Shown: positions 1-6,053, numbered from the stretch's first letter. The stretch is 6,659 bases of DNA from Clostridia bacterium (GCA_017390825.1 JAFPAK010000262.1:1-6659), one strand, 5' to 3'. Notes: generated by a model from the sequence alone, not told the origin. A program made the numbers and translations.

Positions 1-724
1 CGTGACATTTGCATCTTTCAATAAACTTATCTGAATATTCATCATCAAGATTAATCACGGCGCTTTTACAGTTTTGGAACAAAATCGCCTTTGCTTCAAA
101 GTAATTATCCATTGTGATATGGTAATCAAGATGATCCTGTGTAAGATTTGTGAAAATAGCACATTCAAACTCTATGCCGTACACTCTCTTTTGATCGAGA
201 GCATGAGATGAAACCTCCATAACAACATAGTCGCAACCGCTTTTCAGCATAAGAGCAAAAAGTGAGTGAAGCTCGTATGCATCGGGGGTAGTATTTTTTG
301 CAGGCAATGTATCATTTCCAATGACATTCTGTATGGTACCTATAAGACCTACCTTATGACCTGCCTTCTCAAGCATAGTCTTGACCATATAAGTAACAGA
401 TGTTTTACCGCTGGTACCGGTAACGCCGATAATTTTCAGCTTCGATGCGGGATCGCCGAAATATGCAGCACACATAGCAGCATATACAACACGGCTGTCA
501 TCAACGATCATCTGGTTATCAAGACCAAGATCCTTTTCACATACTATCACAGCCGCTCCTGCCGCTGCCGCTTTATCAGCGAACTTATGACCATCCATTG
601 CACTACCGTTAATACATACAAAAACGGAATTTTTAGTTACCTTTCGAGAGTCACAATAGACGCCTGTGATCTGTATATTTGCAAACTTTTCAGGTGAATT
701 TTTATAAATTTCCGAGAATTTCAT
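1..724 (-). CDS. murE: MurE, UDP-MurNAc-tripeptide synthetase (N-terminal 241 residues, cut by window edge)
   Basis: This cytoplasmic Mur ligase adds the third amino acid to UDP-MurNAc-L-Ala-D-Glu, using ATP, in peptidoglycan precursor synthesis. The visible part contains the N-terminal UDP-binding domain (about residues 1-95, with the CDSR motif at 24-27). The ATP-binding P-loop GVTGTSGKTS follows at 100-109, then TTPD at 145-148, EVSSHALDQ at 170-178 and the MurE signature TNLTQDHLDYH at 192-202. Lys212 in the YFEAK context matches the family's carbamylated lysine. The ATG at 724-722 has an AAAGGA ribosome site (734-739) with 9-nt spacing. Only 15 nt separate the gene from the preceding PBP stop, so the two are surely co-transcribed. 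The C-terminal domain lies outside the window. It carries the DNPR-type motif that tells meso-diaminopimelate from lysine ligases, so the amino acid added cannot be read here. The reading frame is open to the edge with no sign of damage. Confidence 0.97.
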   Translation of the reverse strand, partial: MKFSEIYKNSPEKFANIQITGVYCDSRKVTKNSVFVCINGSAMDGHKFADKAAAAGAAVIVCEKDLGLDNQMIVDDSRVVYAAMCAAYFGDPASKLKIIGVTGTSGKTSVTYMVKTMLEKAGHKVGLIGTIQNVIGNDTLPAKNTTPDAYELHSLFALMLKSGCDYVVMEVSSHALDQKRVYGIEFECAIFTNLTQDHLDYHITMDNYFEAKAILFQNCKSAVINLDDEYSDKFIERCKCH

Positions 725-739
725 TAATATCCGTCCTTT

Positions 740-2944
740 CTAATCCGTTGCCGCCCCACGGAAGCTTACGGTGATTATTGTACCTGCTTCAACGCTGGTT
801 CCCTTCTCGATAGACTGAGCGTAAGCAGTTGAATTTTCAGCAGTACCGTTTATCGACATATTCAATCCGGCATTCTTTGCCGCTATATTTGCCTGCGATA
901 CCGTCATACCTGTAAAGTCAGGCACAGTAGCCATCGTCTTTTCAGAGGAATCATCGGTATACACAACGATAGTACCTCCGCTCGGGATAGTTGATGTAGC
1001 ACCAGGCACCTGACGCAGTACAGTATCTCCTTCACCGACGACCTTGATTGAAAGCTCTGCCTCACTTGCGGCAGATTTAGCTTCACTGACTTTTTTGCCA
1101 ATAAGGTCGGGTGCGTTGGACTCAAGCTTCTCCGCTTCATCCTCGGTATACTGCGGTGTAACGCCGATATACGGTAATATTTCTTCAAGTATATCCGCTG
1201 CAACAGGGGAAGCGATAGTACCGCCGTAGTAACTGTCACCATTCGGCTCATCAAGCAACAACAGGCACGCAATTTGCGGATCATCAGTCGGTGCAACGCC
1301 GCAAAACGATGCGACATACTTTTCTTCCTTGTTTTCATCACGCTCATCAATCTTCTGTGAGGTACCTGTCTTACCACCTACACGGTAGCCGGCAACGTAT
1401 GCATTTTTACCGGAACCGCTCGCAACGATATTACCAAGATATTCACATAGCTGTTCGGAGGTCTCTTCGCTGATGACCTGATTAACAATAGTTGATTCAA
1501 TATTTTCAACAACATTACCATCGCTGTCGATTATCTGCTTAACCACATGCGGAGTATAAAGATATCCTCCGTTTACCGCCGCAGAAAATGCAGTTATAAG
1601 CTGAATAGGTGTGACTTTAAAAGTCTGACCGAATGATTCTGATGCAAGCTCTACAACACCCATTGCGCTTTCAGCATGATAGATCGAGCCTGCCTCGCCC
1701 GGAAGATCAATACCGGTAATACTTTCAAGACCAAATGCCTTACGGAATGAAGTAAAATAGCTCTTGCCCAAGGTCTGCCCTATAGTGATAAATGCGGGGT
1801 TACAGGAATTTTCAAACGCCTGCTGCAGGCTCTGATGACCATGACCCTCTGTTTTATGACATTTAATACGCTCACCACCGATTACGATATAACCAGGGCA
1901 GGAATATGTGGAATTGGTTGTAATAGCACCCGTTTCAAGTGCAGCTGCACCGGTAATTACCTTAAATACCGAACCCGGCTCATATGCTTCGTTGATACAT
2001 TTATTCGACCACTGAGTTTCTCTTGCAAGCTTCAATGCAGCCTTGCGCTCTGCCTCATCCTCAATCTCGTTAATCGCCTCAAGTGTTGCACTGTCACCTA
2101 TCTCAAAAGGCTCGTTAAGATTGTAGTCGGGCTTCGTTGCCATTGCAAGTATCTCGCCGCTGTTTACATCCATAACGATGCAGCAACCCCGATTCTCAAC
2201 CTTGTTTTCTTCAACCGCCTTGTCTAGATATTTTTCCACAACATGCTGGATATACTCATCTATCGTGAGAACGAGTGAGTTGCCGTCTTCAGCATCGATC
2301 ACCTTCTCATAGCTGAACGGCAGTTGTGCACCTTTTGCGTTTTTGGCTGCAACTATTCTGCCGGCAGTTCCCGTAAGTTCCTCGTCATACTCATATTCAA
2401 GACCGTAAAGTCCTTGATTGTCTGTACCGACGAAGCCAATAACGGTAGACGCAAGATTATCATTCGGATAATAGCGCTTGCTTGTTTCTTCAAGACCTAC
2501 TACTGAACCATACTCATTTTCAGAAATAAATTCACGAAGCGTTGTTGCGGTTTCTGCCGATATCGGCTCACCGATTGTAACATACTTAGAATTCTCGCTT
2601 ACCTTTGCAAGTACCTTATCATATTCTAATCCTAAAATATCTGAAATACCCTGAGCAATAGGCGCTTTGTCTTCCTCATCGACTGAACCGGATGTAACAA
2701 ACACCTGCCATACTGTCGAGCTGGTGGCAAGAACATTCATATCAGTATCGTAAATATTACCTCTTTTAGCGGTAGTAACTATATCAAAAAGCTGTTGCTC
2801 CTCTGCTTTGGCACGGAGCTCGTCAGCGTCAAATATCATTTCCTTTACAAGTGCGCCGGAACAAAGGCTGAAACCTAAAACGAATGTTAGAACAAGAATA
2901 ACAGCCGATCTTGCCCATAGCATTTTACTCTGCTTTTCTGTCAA
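740..2944 (-). CDS. Class B penicillin-binding protein (FtsI/PBP2B/SpoVD family) with two PASTA domains
   Basis: This membrane-anchored D,D-transpeptidase cross-links septal or spore peptidoglycan outside the cell. Its 734 residues show a short cytoplasmic tail, one membrane anchor (about 12-34), and a PBP dimerisation domain opening with RGNIYD at 61-66. The transpeptidase domain follows with all three catalytic motifs: SVFK at 325-328 (nucleophile Ser325), SCN at 380-382 and KTGT at 525-528. Two C-terminal PASTA repeats lie at about 609-665 and 671-728. There is no lipobox at Cys28. The start codon is TTG at 2944-2942, chosen because AAAGGAG (2953-2959) lies 8 nt upstream. The first in-frame ATG (codon 8, 2923) would put that site too far away. 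In Bacillus subtilis this place holds both pbpB (PBP2B) and spoVD; here one gene fills it. Two PASTA units and a length near 700 fit PBP2B, while clostridial relatives are often called SpoVD. The choice is unresolved, so no symbol is given. Confidence 0.95.
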   Translation of the reverse strand: MTEKQSKMLWARSAVILVLTFVLGFSLCSGALVKEMIFDADELRAKAEEQQLFDIVTTAKRGNIYDTDMNVLATSSTVWQVFVTSGSVDEEDKAPIAQGISDILGLEYDKVLAKVSENSKYVTIGEPISAETATTLREFISENEYGSVVGLEETSKRYYPNDNLASTVIGFVGTDNQGLYGLEYEYDEELTGTAGRIVAAKNAKGAQLPFSYEKVIDAEDGNSLVLTIDEYIQHVVEKYLDKAVEENKVENRGCCIVMDVNSGEILAMATKPDYNLNEPFEIGDSATLEAINEIEDEAERKAALKLARETQWSNKCINEAYEPGSVFKVITGAAALETGAITTNSTYSCPGYIVIGGERIKCHKTEGHGHQSLQQAFENSCNPAFITIGQTLGKSYFTSFRKAFGLESITGIDLPGEAGSIYHAESAMGVVELASESFGQTFKVTPIQLITAFSAAVNGGYLYTPHVVKQIIDSDGNVVENIESTIVNQVISEETSEQLCEYLGNIVASGSGKNAYVAGYRVGGKTGTSQKIDERDENKEEKYVASFCGVAPTDDPQIACLLLLDEPNGDSYYGGTIASPVAADILEEILPYIGVTPQYTEDEAEKLESNAPDLIGKKVSEAKSAASEAELSIKVVGEGDTVLRQVPGATSTIPSGGTIVVYTDDSSEKTMATVPDFTGMTVSQANIAAKNAGLNMSINGTAENSTAYAQSIEKGTSVEAGTIITVSFRGAATD

Positions 2945-2960
2945 AAATCTCTCTCCTTTA

Positions 2961-2972
2961 TTTAGCGCTAAA
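2961..2972. repeat. Perfect 12-bp palindrome TTTAGCGCTAAA next to the PBP ribosome site
   Basis: The sequence TTTAGCGCTAAA reads the same on both strands. It abuts the hairpin at 2972-2998 and lies 1 bp from the PBP Shine-Dalgarno AAAGGAG (2953-2959). It could be a protein-binding operator or part of a composite RNA structure. Confidence 0.5.
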
Positions 2973-2998
2973 ACGAGGATTGCATTTCAACCCTCGTT
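2972..2998 (-). promoter_or_regulatory. Intercistronic hairpin between ftsL and the PBP gene
   Basis: On the minus strand AACGAGGGTTG, a 5-nt loop AAATG, and CAATCCTCGTT form an 11-bp stem with one G-U pair. Only four T follow, so it is a weak terminator at best and is more likely an mRNA-stability, processing or attenuation element. It starts 29 nt after the ftsL stop and ends 28 nt before the PBP start codon. Confidence 0.65.
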
Positions 2999-3026
2999 AT
3001 ATAATATCTATTCAAAATATGTGTGA

Positions 3027-3455
3027 TTAATTCAATATCTCTGCGTAATCCGTCTGTTCAGATGTATTTATGTAGTGTATCTGCGCTTTGGTTTTTTTCT
3101 GCATACCAAGTTCGAGTGCTGCTTGCTCAAGTCCCGAATACGAAACGATGCTCTCAAATTCCATATTAAGACGCACGCTCTCACTCTCAAGCCTTGAAAT
3201 CTCGCTTTCAGCTGCGCTGATAGCAGTTTTCACATTATTTATTTCTACCTGCGTGTATATATTGAAAGACACCATAAATACAACAGCGGCAACGATGCAC
3301 AGGCGCATAAATATCGTCTGTGTCTGCGAGCGAGGCTCGGCATATTTTACGGGAAGTCTTCTTATACGAGTGCGTTTTTTGGGAGCGGCATTCGGTGCTG
3401 CTTCACGCATCGGTGAAGTACGCTCGTAATCATACGCTGTGTTGCTGTATCGCAT
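3027..3455 (-). CDS. ftsL: FtsL-like cell division protein (bitopic, coiled coil)
   Basis: This is a small divisome protein that, in the known family, pairs with DivIC/FtsB and helps activate septal wall synthesis by FtsW and its PBP. The 142-residue product has a basic cytoplasmic N-terminus of about 47 residues (KKRTRIRR at 26-33) and one membrane segment (about 48-66). An extracytoplasmic heptad-like coiled coil follows (about 70-103), then the family-like tail ELGMQKKTKAQIHYIN (115-130). Sequence conservation is low in this family, so the call rests on topology, length and position between rsmH and the PBP gene. The ATG has an AAGGAG site with 7-nt spacing, and the rsmH stop is 18 nt upstream. 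A structured 82-nt gap follows before the PBP gene. A DivIC/FtsB-type name is possible, but the location favours FtsL. Confidence 0.88.
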   Translation of the reverse strand: MRYSNTAYDYERTSPMREAAPNAAPKKRTRIRRLPVKYAEPRSQTQTIFMRLCIVAAVVFMVSFNIYTQVEINNVKTAISAAESEISRLESESVRLNMEFESIVSYSGLEQAALELGMQKKTKAQIHYINTSEQTDYAEILN

Positions 3456-3473
3456 CTTTTTTCTCCTTAAAAT

Positions 3474-4400
3474 TTATAGTTTTTCTAAAATACGAAGCTT
3501 TGCACTTCGGCTTCGTGAATTCACTTCCAGTTCTTCTTTAGAAGCTGTTATTGGTTTTCTGTTAACAAGCTGCGCTCTCGGCTTTTTTCCACATACGCAA
3601 ACCGGAAAATCAGGAGGACATTCACACCCCTTGCAAAATGCGGCAAAGCATTGTTTAACAAGTCTGTCCTCAATAGAATGGAAAGTGATCACCGATATTC
3701 TTCCACCCTCATTTAAAAGTTCAAAGCAATCGTTTATTCCCTGCTCTGCCTCACGCATCTCGCCATTTACGGCGATGCGCAAGCTCTGAAAGGTTCTGCG
3801 TGCAGGATGCCCGTCCTTCTTAAGCTTTGCAGGATAGCAATCACTTATCAGCTGCGCCAACACATCCGTTGTTTCTATCGGTGCAATTTTTCTTGCTTCA
3901 ACGATAGCCGAGGCAATCTTTCGTGATAAGCGTTCATCAGAATACTTGTAAATGATGTTGGCAAGCTCCTGCTCACTTAAAGTATTGACGAGATCCGCTG
4001 CCGTCATACCCTCCTTGCTCATTCTCATATCAAGAGGTGCCGGCATATGATAAGAAAAACCCCTCTCGGCAGTATCAAGCTGATACGACGATACGCCGAG
4101 ATCAAGTATCATACCGTCTATTCTGTCGATCTCCAGACGGTTACAAATCGATTTAACTTCCGAAAAGCGGTCGTTTACAAAAGTGATGCAGTCAAATTCT
4201 TTCAGTCTCTCTTTTGCAGCAGCGATCGCATCAGGATCACGGTCAACACAAATGAGTCTGCCATCGGTCAAGCGCTTTGCGATCTCATAGGAGTGACCTC
4301 CGCCGCCTGTTGTGCCGTCGATATACACACCACCGGGCTTAATATTAAGTCCGTCAATAGCCTCGTTGAGAAGCACGCTTATATGAGAAAAGTTACTCAT
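3474..4400 (-). CDS. rsmH: RsmH (MraW), 16S rRNA m4C1402 methyltransferase
   Basis: This SAM-dependent enzyme methylates N4 of cytidine 1402 in the 16S rRNA decoding centre. The 308-residue protein has the usual length. It shows HISVLLNE at 6-13, the SAM-binding loop IDGTTGGGGHS at 27-37, LDLGVSSYQLD at 99-109, and RGFSYHMPAPLDMRM at 113-127. HPARRTFQSLRIAVNGE follows at 198-214, ITFHSIEDRLVK at 238-249, and the C-terminal NRKPITASKEE ending SRSRSAKLRILEKL. A cysteine cluster (C256, C259, C261, C268, C270) looks like a metal site. The ATG lies inside the end of mraZ, with an 8-nt overlap (ATGAGTAA), and GGAG at 4411-4414 lies 10 nt upstream. The overlap suggests translational coupling to mraZ. 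Family and position agree, so the call is very secure. Confidence 0.98.
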   Translation of the reverse strand: MSNFSHISVLLNEAIDGLNIKPGGVYIDGTTGGGGHSYEIAKRLTDGRLICVDRDPDAIAAAKERLKEFDCITFVNDRFSEVKSICNRLEIDRIDGMILDLGVSSYQLDTAERGFSYHMPAPLDMRMSKEGMTAADLVNTLSEQELANIIYKYSDERLSRKIASAIVEARKIAPIETTDVLAQLISDCYPAKLKKDGHPARRTFQSLRIAVNGEMREAEQGINDCFELLNEGGRISVITFHSIEDRLVKQCFAAFCKGCECPPDFPVCVCGKKPRAQLVNRKPITASKEELEVNSRSRSAKLRILEKL

Positions 4401-4824
4401 CGCCGCTCTTCTCCAATACGATAGCGAGATCGTCCTGCGTTACACCGCCTATGTATTCTTCCCACTTGTTTATATTCCAGATTTCAGCACGGCTGCCTGC
4501 ACCGACGATCTTTATCGGGCCATCAAGCAATTCAGCAAATGCACGCAACGACTGCGGAACGAGAATTCTTCCTTGCGTGTCATACTCCGGCTCACTTGCA
4601 GATGAGCACAAATAACGCTGCATCTTAAGTTGCTCTACCGTTCTTCCTTTATTTATCTTTTCAACGATGGAATCCCACTCCTGCTTTGTGAAAACAAAAA
4701 GACAGGGCGATGAATCAAGAGATTTAGACACGACAATTTCGCCGCCCAATTCCTCCCTGAACTTTGCAGGAATGAACACACGGCCCTTTTTATCAATATT
4801 ATGTTGAAATTCGCCCATCAACAT
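4393..4824 (-). CDS. mraZ: MraZ, transcriptional regulator of the dcw cluster
   Basis: MraZ is a DNA-binding protein of the AbrB-like swapped-hairpin class. Known homologues form rings and bind direct repeats in front of their own operon to control the division and wall genes. The 143 residues contain the two expected half-repeats, with signatures DKKGRVFIPAKFR at 11-23 and DTQGRILVP at 82-90. The N-terminus MLMGEFQHNID parallels the family pattern M-x-M-G-E-x-Q-H, which supports the ATG at 4824 over the in-frame ATG at 4818. The AAAGGA site (4837-4842) is 12 nt from this start, rather far. A better-spaced but out-of-frame ATG at 4829 opens a three-codon mini-ORF. This is the first gene of the dcw block and overlaps rsmH by 8 nt. 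Its own repeats appear to sit in the leader (4882-4917). Confidence 0.97.
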   Translation of the reverse strand: MLMGEFQHNIDKKGRVFIPAKFREELGGEIVVSKSLDSSPCLFVFTKQEWDSIVEKINKGRTVEQLKMQRYLCSSASEPEYDTQGRILVPQSLRAFAELLDGPIKIVGAGSRAEIWNINKWEEYIGGVTQDDLAIVLEKSGDE

Positions 4825-4829
4825 AACAT
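4818..4829 (-). other. Three-codon mini-ORF overlapping the mraZ start (Met-Leu-Cys-stop)
   Basis: ATG at 4829 lies 7 nt from the AAAGGA site (4837-4842), the ideal distance, but is out of frame with mraZ. It reads ATG TTA TGT TGA, and its stop overlaps the internal mraZ ATG at 4818 as TGATG. The mraZ ATG at 4824 lies inside it. It may be chance or may tune mraZ translation by coupling. Confidence 0.3.
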
Positions 4830-4881
4830 CTGCTTGTCCTTTCTCTTATCCTTATGAAACAATCGATTTTCGAGTGAAATT

Positions 4882-4917
4882 CACCACTCAGCACCACATT
4901 TAGGTACAAATCAACAC
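4882..4917 (-). promoter_or_regulatory. Likely MraZ operator: GTGKTG direct repeats with 10-bp phasing
   Basis: On the minus strand GTGTTG (4912-4917), GTGGTG (4892-4897) and GTGGTG (4882-4887) lie 20 and 10 bp apart, so all three face the same side of the helix. The vacant position between the first two (4902-4907) reads GTACCT and is degenerate. Known MraZ targets are short G-rich direct repeats (TGGG-type in Escherichia coli, AAAGTG-type in Mollicutes) with roughly helical-turn spacing next to mraZ. The repeats here fit that pattern and sit about 5-40 nt downstream of the predicted transcription start, where bound MraZ could block polymerase. Assignment to MraZ is inferred. Confidence 0.72.
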
Positions 4918-4928
4918 TTCATAATTAA

Positions 4929-4956
4929 ATTATAGTGTTTTTTGAAGTGATTTCAA
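4929..4956 (-). promoter_or_regulatory. Sigma-A type promoter for mraZ and the dcw operon
   Basis: On the minus strand the -35 box TTGAAA (4951-4956) and the perfect -10 box TATAAT (4929-4934) are separated by 16 bp. The start of transcription should fall near 4922, giving a leader of roughly 95-100 nt before mraZ. It is the only clear promoter between the terminator and mraZ, so it should drive mraZ through murE. A dyad with TTGAA/TTCAA arms (4942-4956) covers the -35 box and could be a further operator. Confidence 0.85.
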
Positions 4957-4959
4957 GAG

Positions 4960-4987
4960 TTTTTTTACCGATTTACATAATTTTTTT
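4960..4987 (-). promoter_or_regulatory. Phased A-tracts upstream of the mraZ promoter (UP-element-like)
   Basis: Two runs of seven A on the minus strand lie at 4960-4966 and 4981-4987, 21 bp apart (two helical turns). The first sits directly upstream of the -35 box. The position suits binding of the RNA polymerase alpha subunit or DNA curvature that boosts the promoter. The tracts are seen; the role is inferred. Confidence 0.55.
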
Positions 4988-5010
4988 CGTAAAGTTTAGT
5001 GCGAATTGTG

Positions 5011-5047
5011 TACAAAAAAAGAGCAGACACAATATATTGTGTCTGCT
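5011..5047 (-). terminator. Strong rho-independent terminator after the coiled-coil gene
   Basis: A perfect 26-bp palindrome (5022-5047, arms AGCAGACACAAT / ATTGTGTCTGCT around a central AT pair) is followed on the minus strand by TC and then seven T (5014-5020). The hairpin begins 35 nt after the stop codon at 5083. On the plus strand no T-tract follows directly, so termination should act only on minus-strand transcripts. This ends the rsmD-coaD operon and insulates mraZ. Confidence 0.93.
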
Positions 5048-5082
5048 TGCAACTTTTGTGTAGAACAAATATTCGGTTGTAA

Positions 5083-5553
5083 TTATTCTGCTTCGTTTAC
5101 CGAAGATACAACATTCTGCTGACGAAGTGCTGCTCTTGTTTTGCGTATCTCTGCAAGATTAGCTGTAAGACCTTCGTCTGTGCGTTTCATCAGGTCATCA
5201 ACAAAATCCTGTGCAGCACGGCGCATGTCACGAGATTTAGCCTGTGACTCTGCGATGATCTCGCTTGCTCTTGCCTGAGCAAGGCGTGTGATCTCTTCCT
5301 GTGCTACCATAGCCTTTGCTTTTTCCTGTGCGTTTTTGATAATGCTCTCTGCCTCACGCTTTGCAGTATTGATGATATCATCTTTATCTGCGAGGATACT
5401 GCGTGACTGCTTGATCTCCTGCGGCATATTAAGTCTAATATCATCGATTATAACACGCAGCTTTTCAGTTGGAACCAAAGACTTTCCACCCGGAAGTCCC
5501 CAAGATTTATCCAACAATTCATCAATTTCATCAAGCAACATTTCAATACTCAT
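5083..5553 (-). CDS. Conserved coiled-coil protein of unknown function, coaD-linked (DivIVA/SepIVA-like pattern)
   Basis: I do not recognise a proven function. The 156-residue product has no signal peptide, membrane segment or catalytic motif. It opens with a short acidic helix (MLLDEIDELLDKSWGLPGG, 5-23), followed by a conserved-looking block VPTEKLRVIIDDIRLNMPQE (27-46). From about 47 to 145 it is a long Ala/Glu/Lys/Arg-rich coiled coil. Relatives in Clostridia are often auto-named ATPase or ATP synthase subunit B/H, but nothing here supports ATPase activity. The block VP-x(6)-IIDDI-x(3)-MP-x-E resembles, from memory, the start of actinobacterial SepIVA, a DivIVA-type septation protein also encoded near coaD. 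A structural role in division or envelope organisation is inferred. It starts 4 nt after coaD, with AAGG-type bases inside the end of coaD as ribosome site, and is the last gene before the terminator. Confidence 0.85.
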   Translation of the reverse strand: MSIEMLLDEIDELLDKSWGLPGGKSLVPTEKLRVIIDDIRLNMPQEIKQSRSILADKDDIINTAKREAESIIKNAQEKAKAMVAQEEITRLAQARASEIIAESQAKSRDMRRAAQDFVDDLMKRTDEGLTANLAEIRKTRAALRQQNVVSSVNEAE

Positions 5554-5557
5554 TTTA

Positions 5558-6049
5558 TTACACGCCCTTTTTATTAAATTTCTTCAAAATATCATTATGT
5601 ATACAAGCAGGAACAAAATCTTTGATATCCCCGTTCACACTTGCAACTGACTTAACTACCGACGAGCTCAAATACATATTTTCAGCATTCGCCGTGAAAA
5701 ATACCGTTTCAAGATCTTCATTAAGTTTTTTATTGATGAGTGCCATCTGAAACTCATATTCGAAATCTGATACGGCACGAAGTCCCTTTACTATTGCGCA
5801 CGCATTTTTCTGACGGACAAAATCTGCTAAAAGTCCACCGAATGGCTCAACGGTCACATTAGGTATATCTGCAACCGAGCGCATAAGCATATCGACACGT
5901 TCTTCGGATGTAAACACAGGACTTTTTGATGCATTCACCATAACCGCAACGATGACCTTATCAAACATTGCGCTTGCACGGTGGATAATATCAAGATGAC
6001 CTACCGTGACCGGATCAAAGCTACCCGGTACAACTGCTATTCTTTCCAT
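5558..6049 (-). CDS. coaD: CoaD, phosphopantetheine adenylyltransferase
   Basis: CoaD catalyses the fourth step of coenzyme A synthesis: ATP plus 4'-phosphopantetheine gives dephospho-CoA and pyrophosphate. The 163-residue protein begins [20 protein letters not shown] and shows the nucleotidyltransferase motif T-x-G-H at 15-18. It also has [17 protein letters not shown] at 87-103 and the adenylate-binding [16 protein letters not shown] at 126-141. The frame is open further upstream, to an ATG at 6085. The ATG at 6049 is preferred because it gives the family's normal N-terminus, has AGGTG close upstream, and sits 4 nt after the rsmD stop instead of overlapping it. It forms an operon with rsmD and the following coiled-coil gene. 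Confidence 0.97.
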   Translation of the reverse strand: MERIAVVPGSFDPVTVGHLDIIHRASAMFDKVIVAVMVNASKSPVFTSEERVDMLMRSVADIPNVTVEPFGGLLADFVRQKNACAIVKGLRAVSDFEYEFQMALINKKLNEDLETVFFTANAENMYLSSSVVKSVASVNGDIKDFVPACIHNDILKKFNKKGV

Positions 6050-6053
6050 CGCA

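Noticed and set aside
266..697. A 143-codon plus-strand open frame
   Set aside because: It lies wholly antisense to murE, whose conserved motifs are clear, and its translation has no recognisable domain.
904..1377. A 157-codon minus-strand frame inside the PBP gene
   Set aside because: It is a shifted frame of the transpeptidase and PASTA region, rich in basic residues as such shadows often are, with no evidence of its own.
2850..2870. Possible lipoprotein cysteine in the PBP anchor (Cys28)
   Set aside because: The residues before it (FSL) do not fit a lipobox, and class B PBPs of this family keep an uncleaved anchor.
3439..3789. Plus-strand frame antisense to rsmH and ftsL
   Set aside because: It overlaps strongly conserved rsmH sequence and shows no family motif.
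4861..4890. Small dyads AATCGATT and GTGAAATTCAC in the mraZ leader
   Set aside because: Arms are short and AT-rich; such dyads are expected by chance, and one overlaps the direct repeats that explain the region better.
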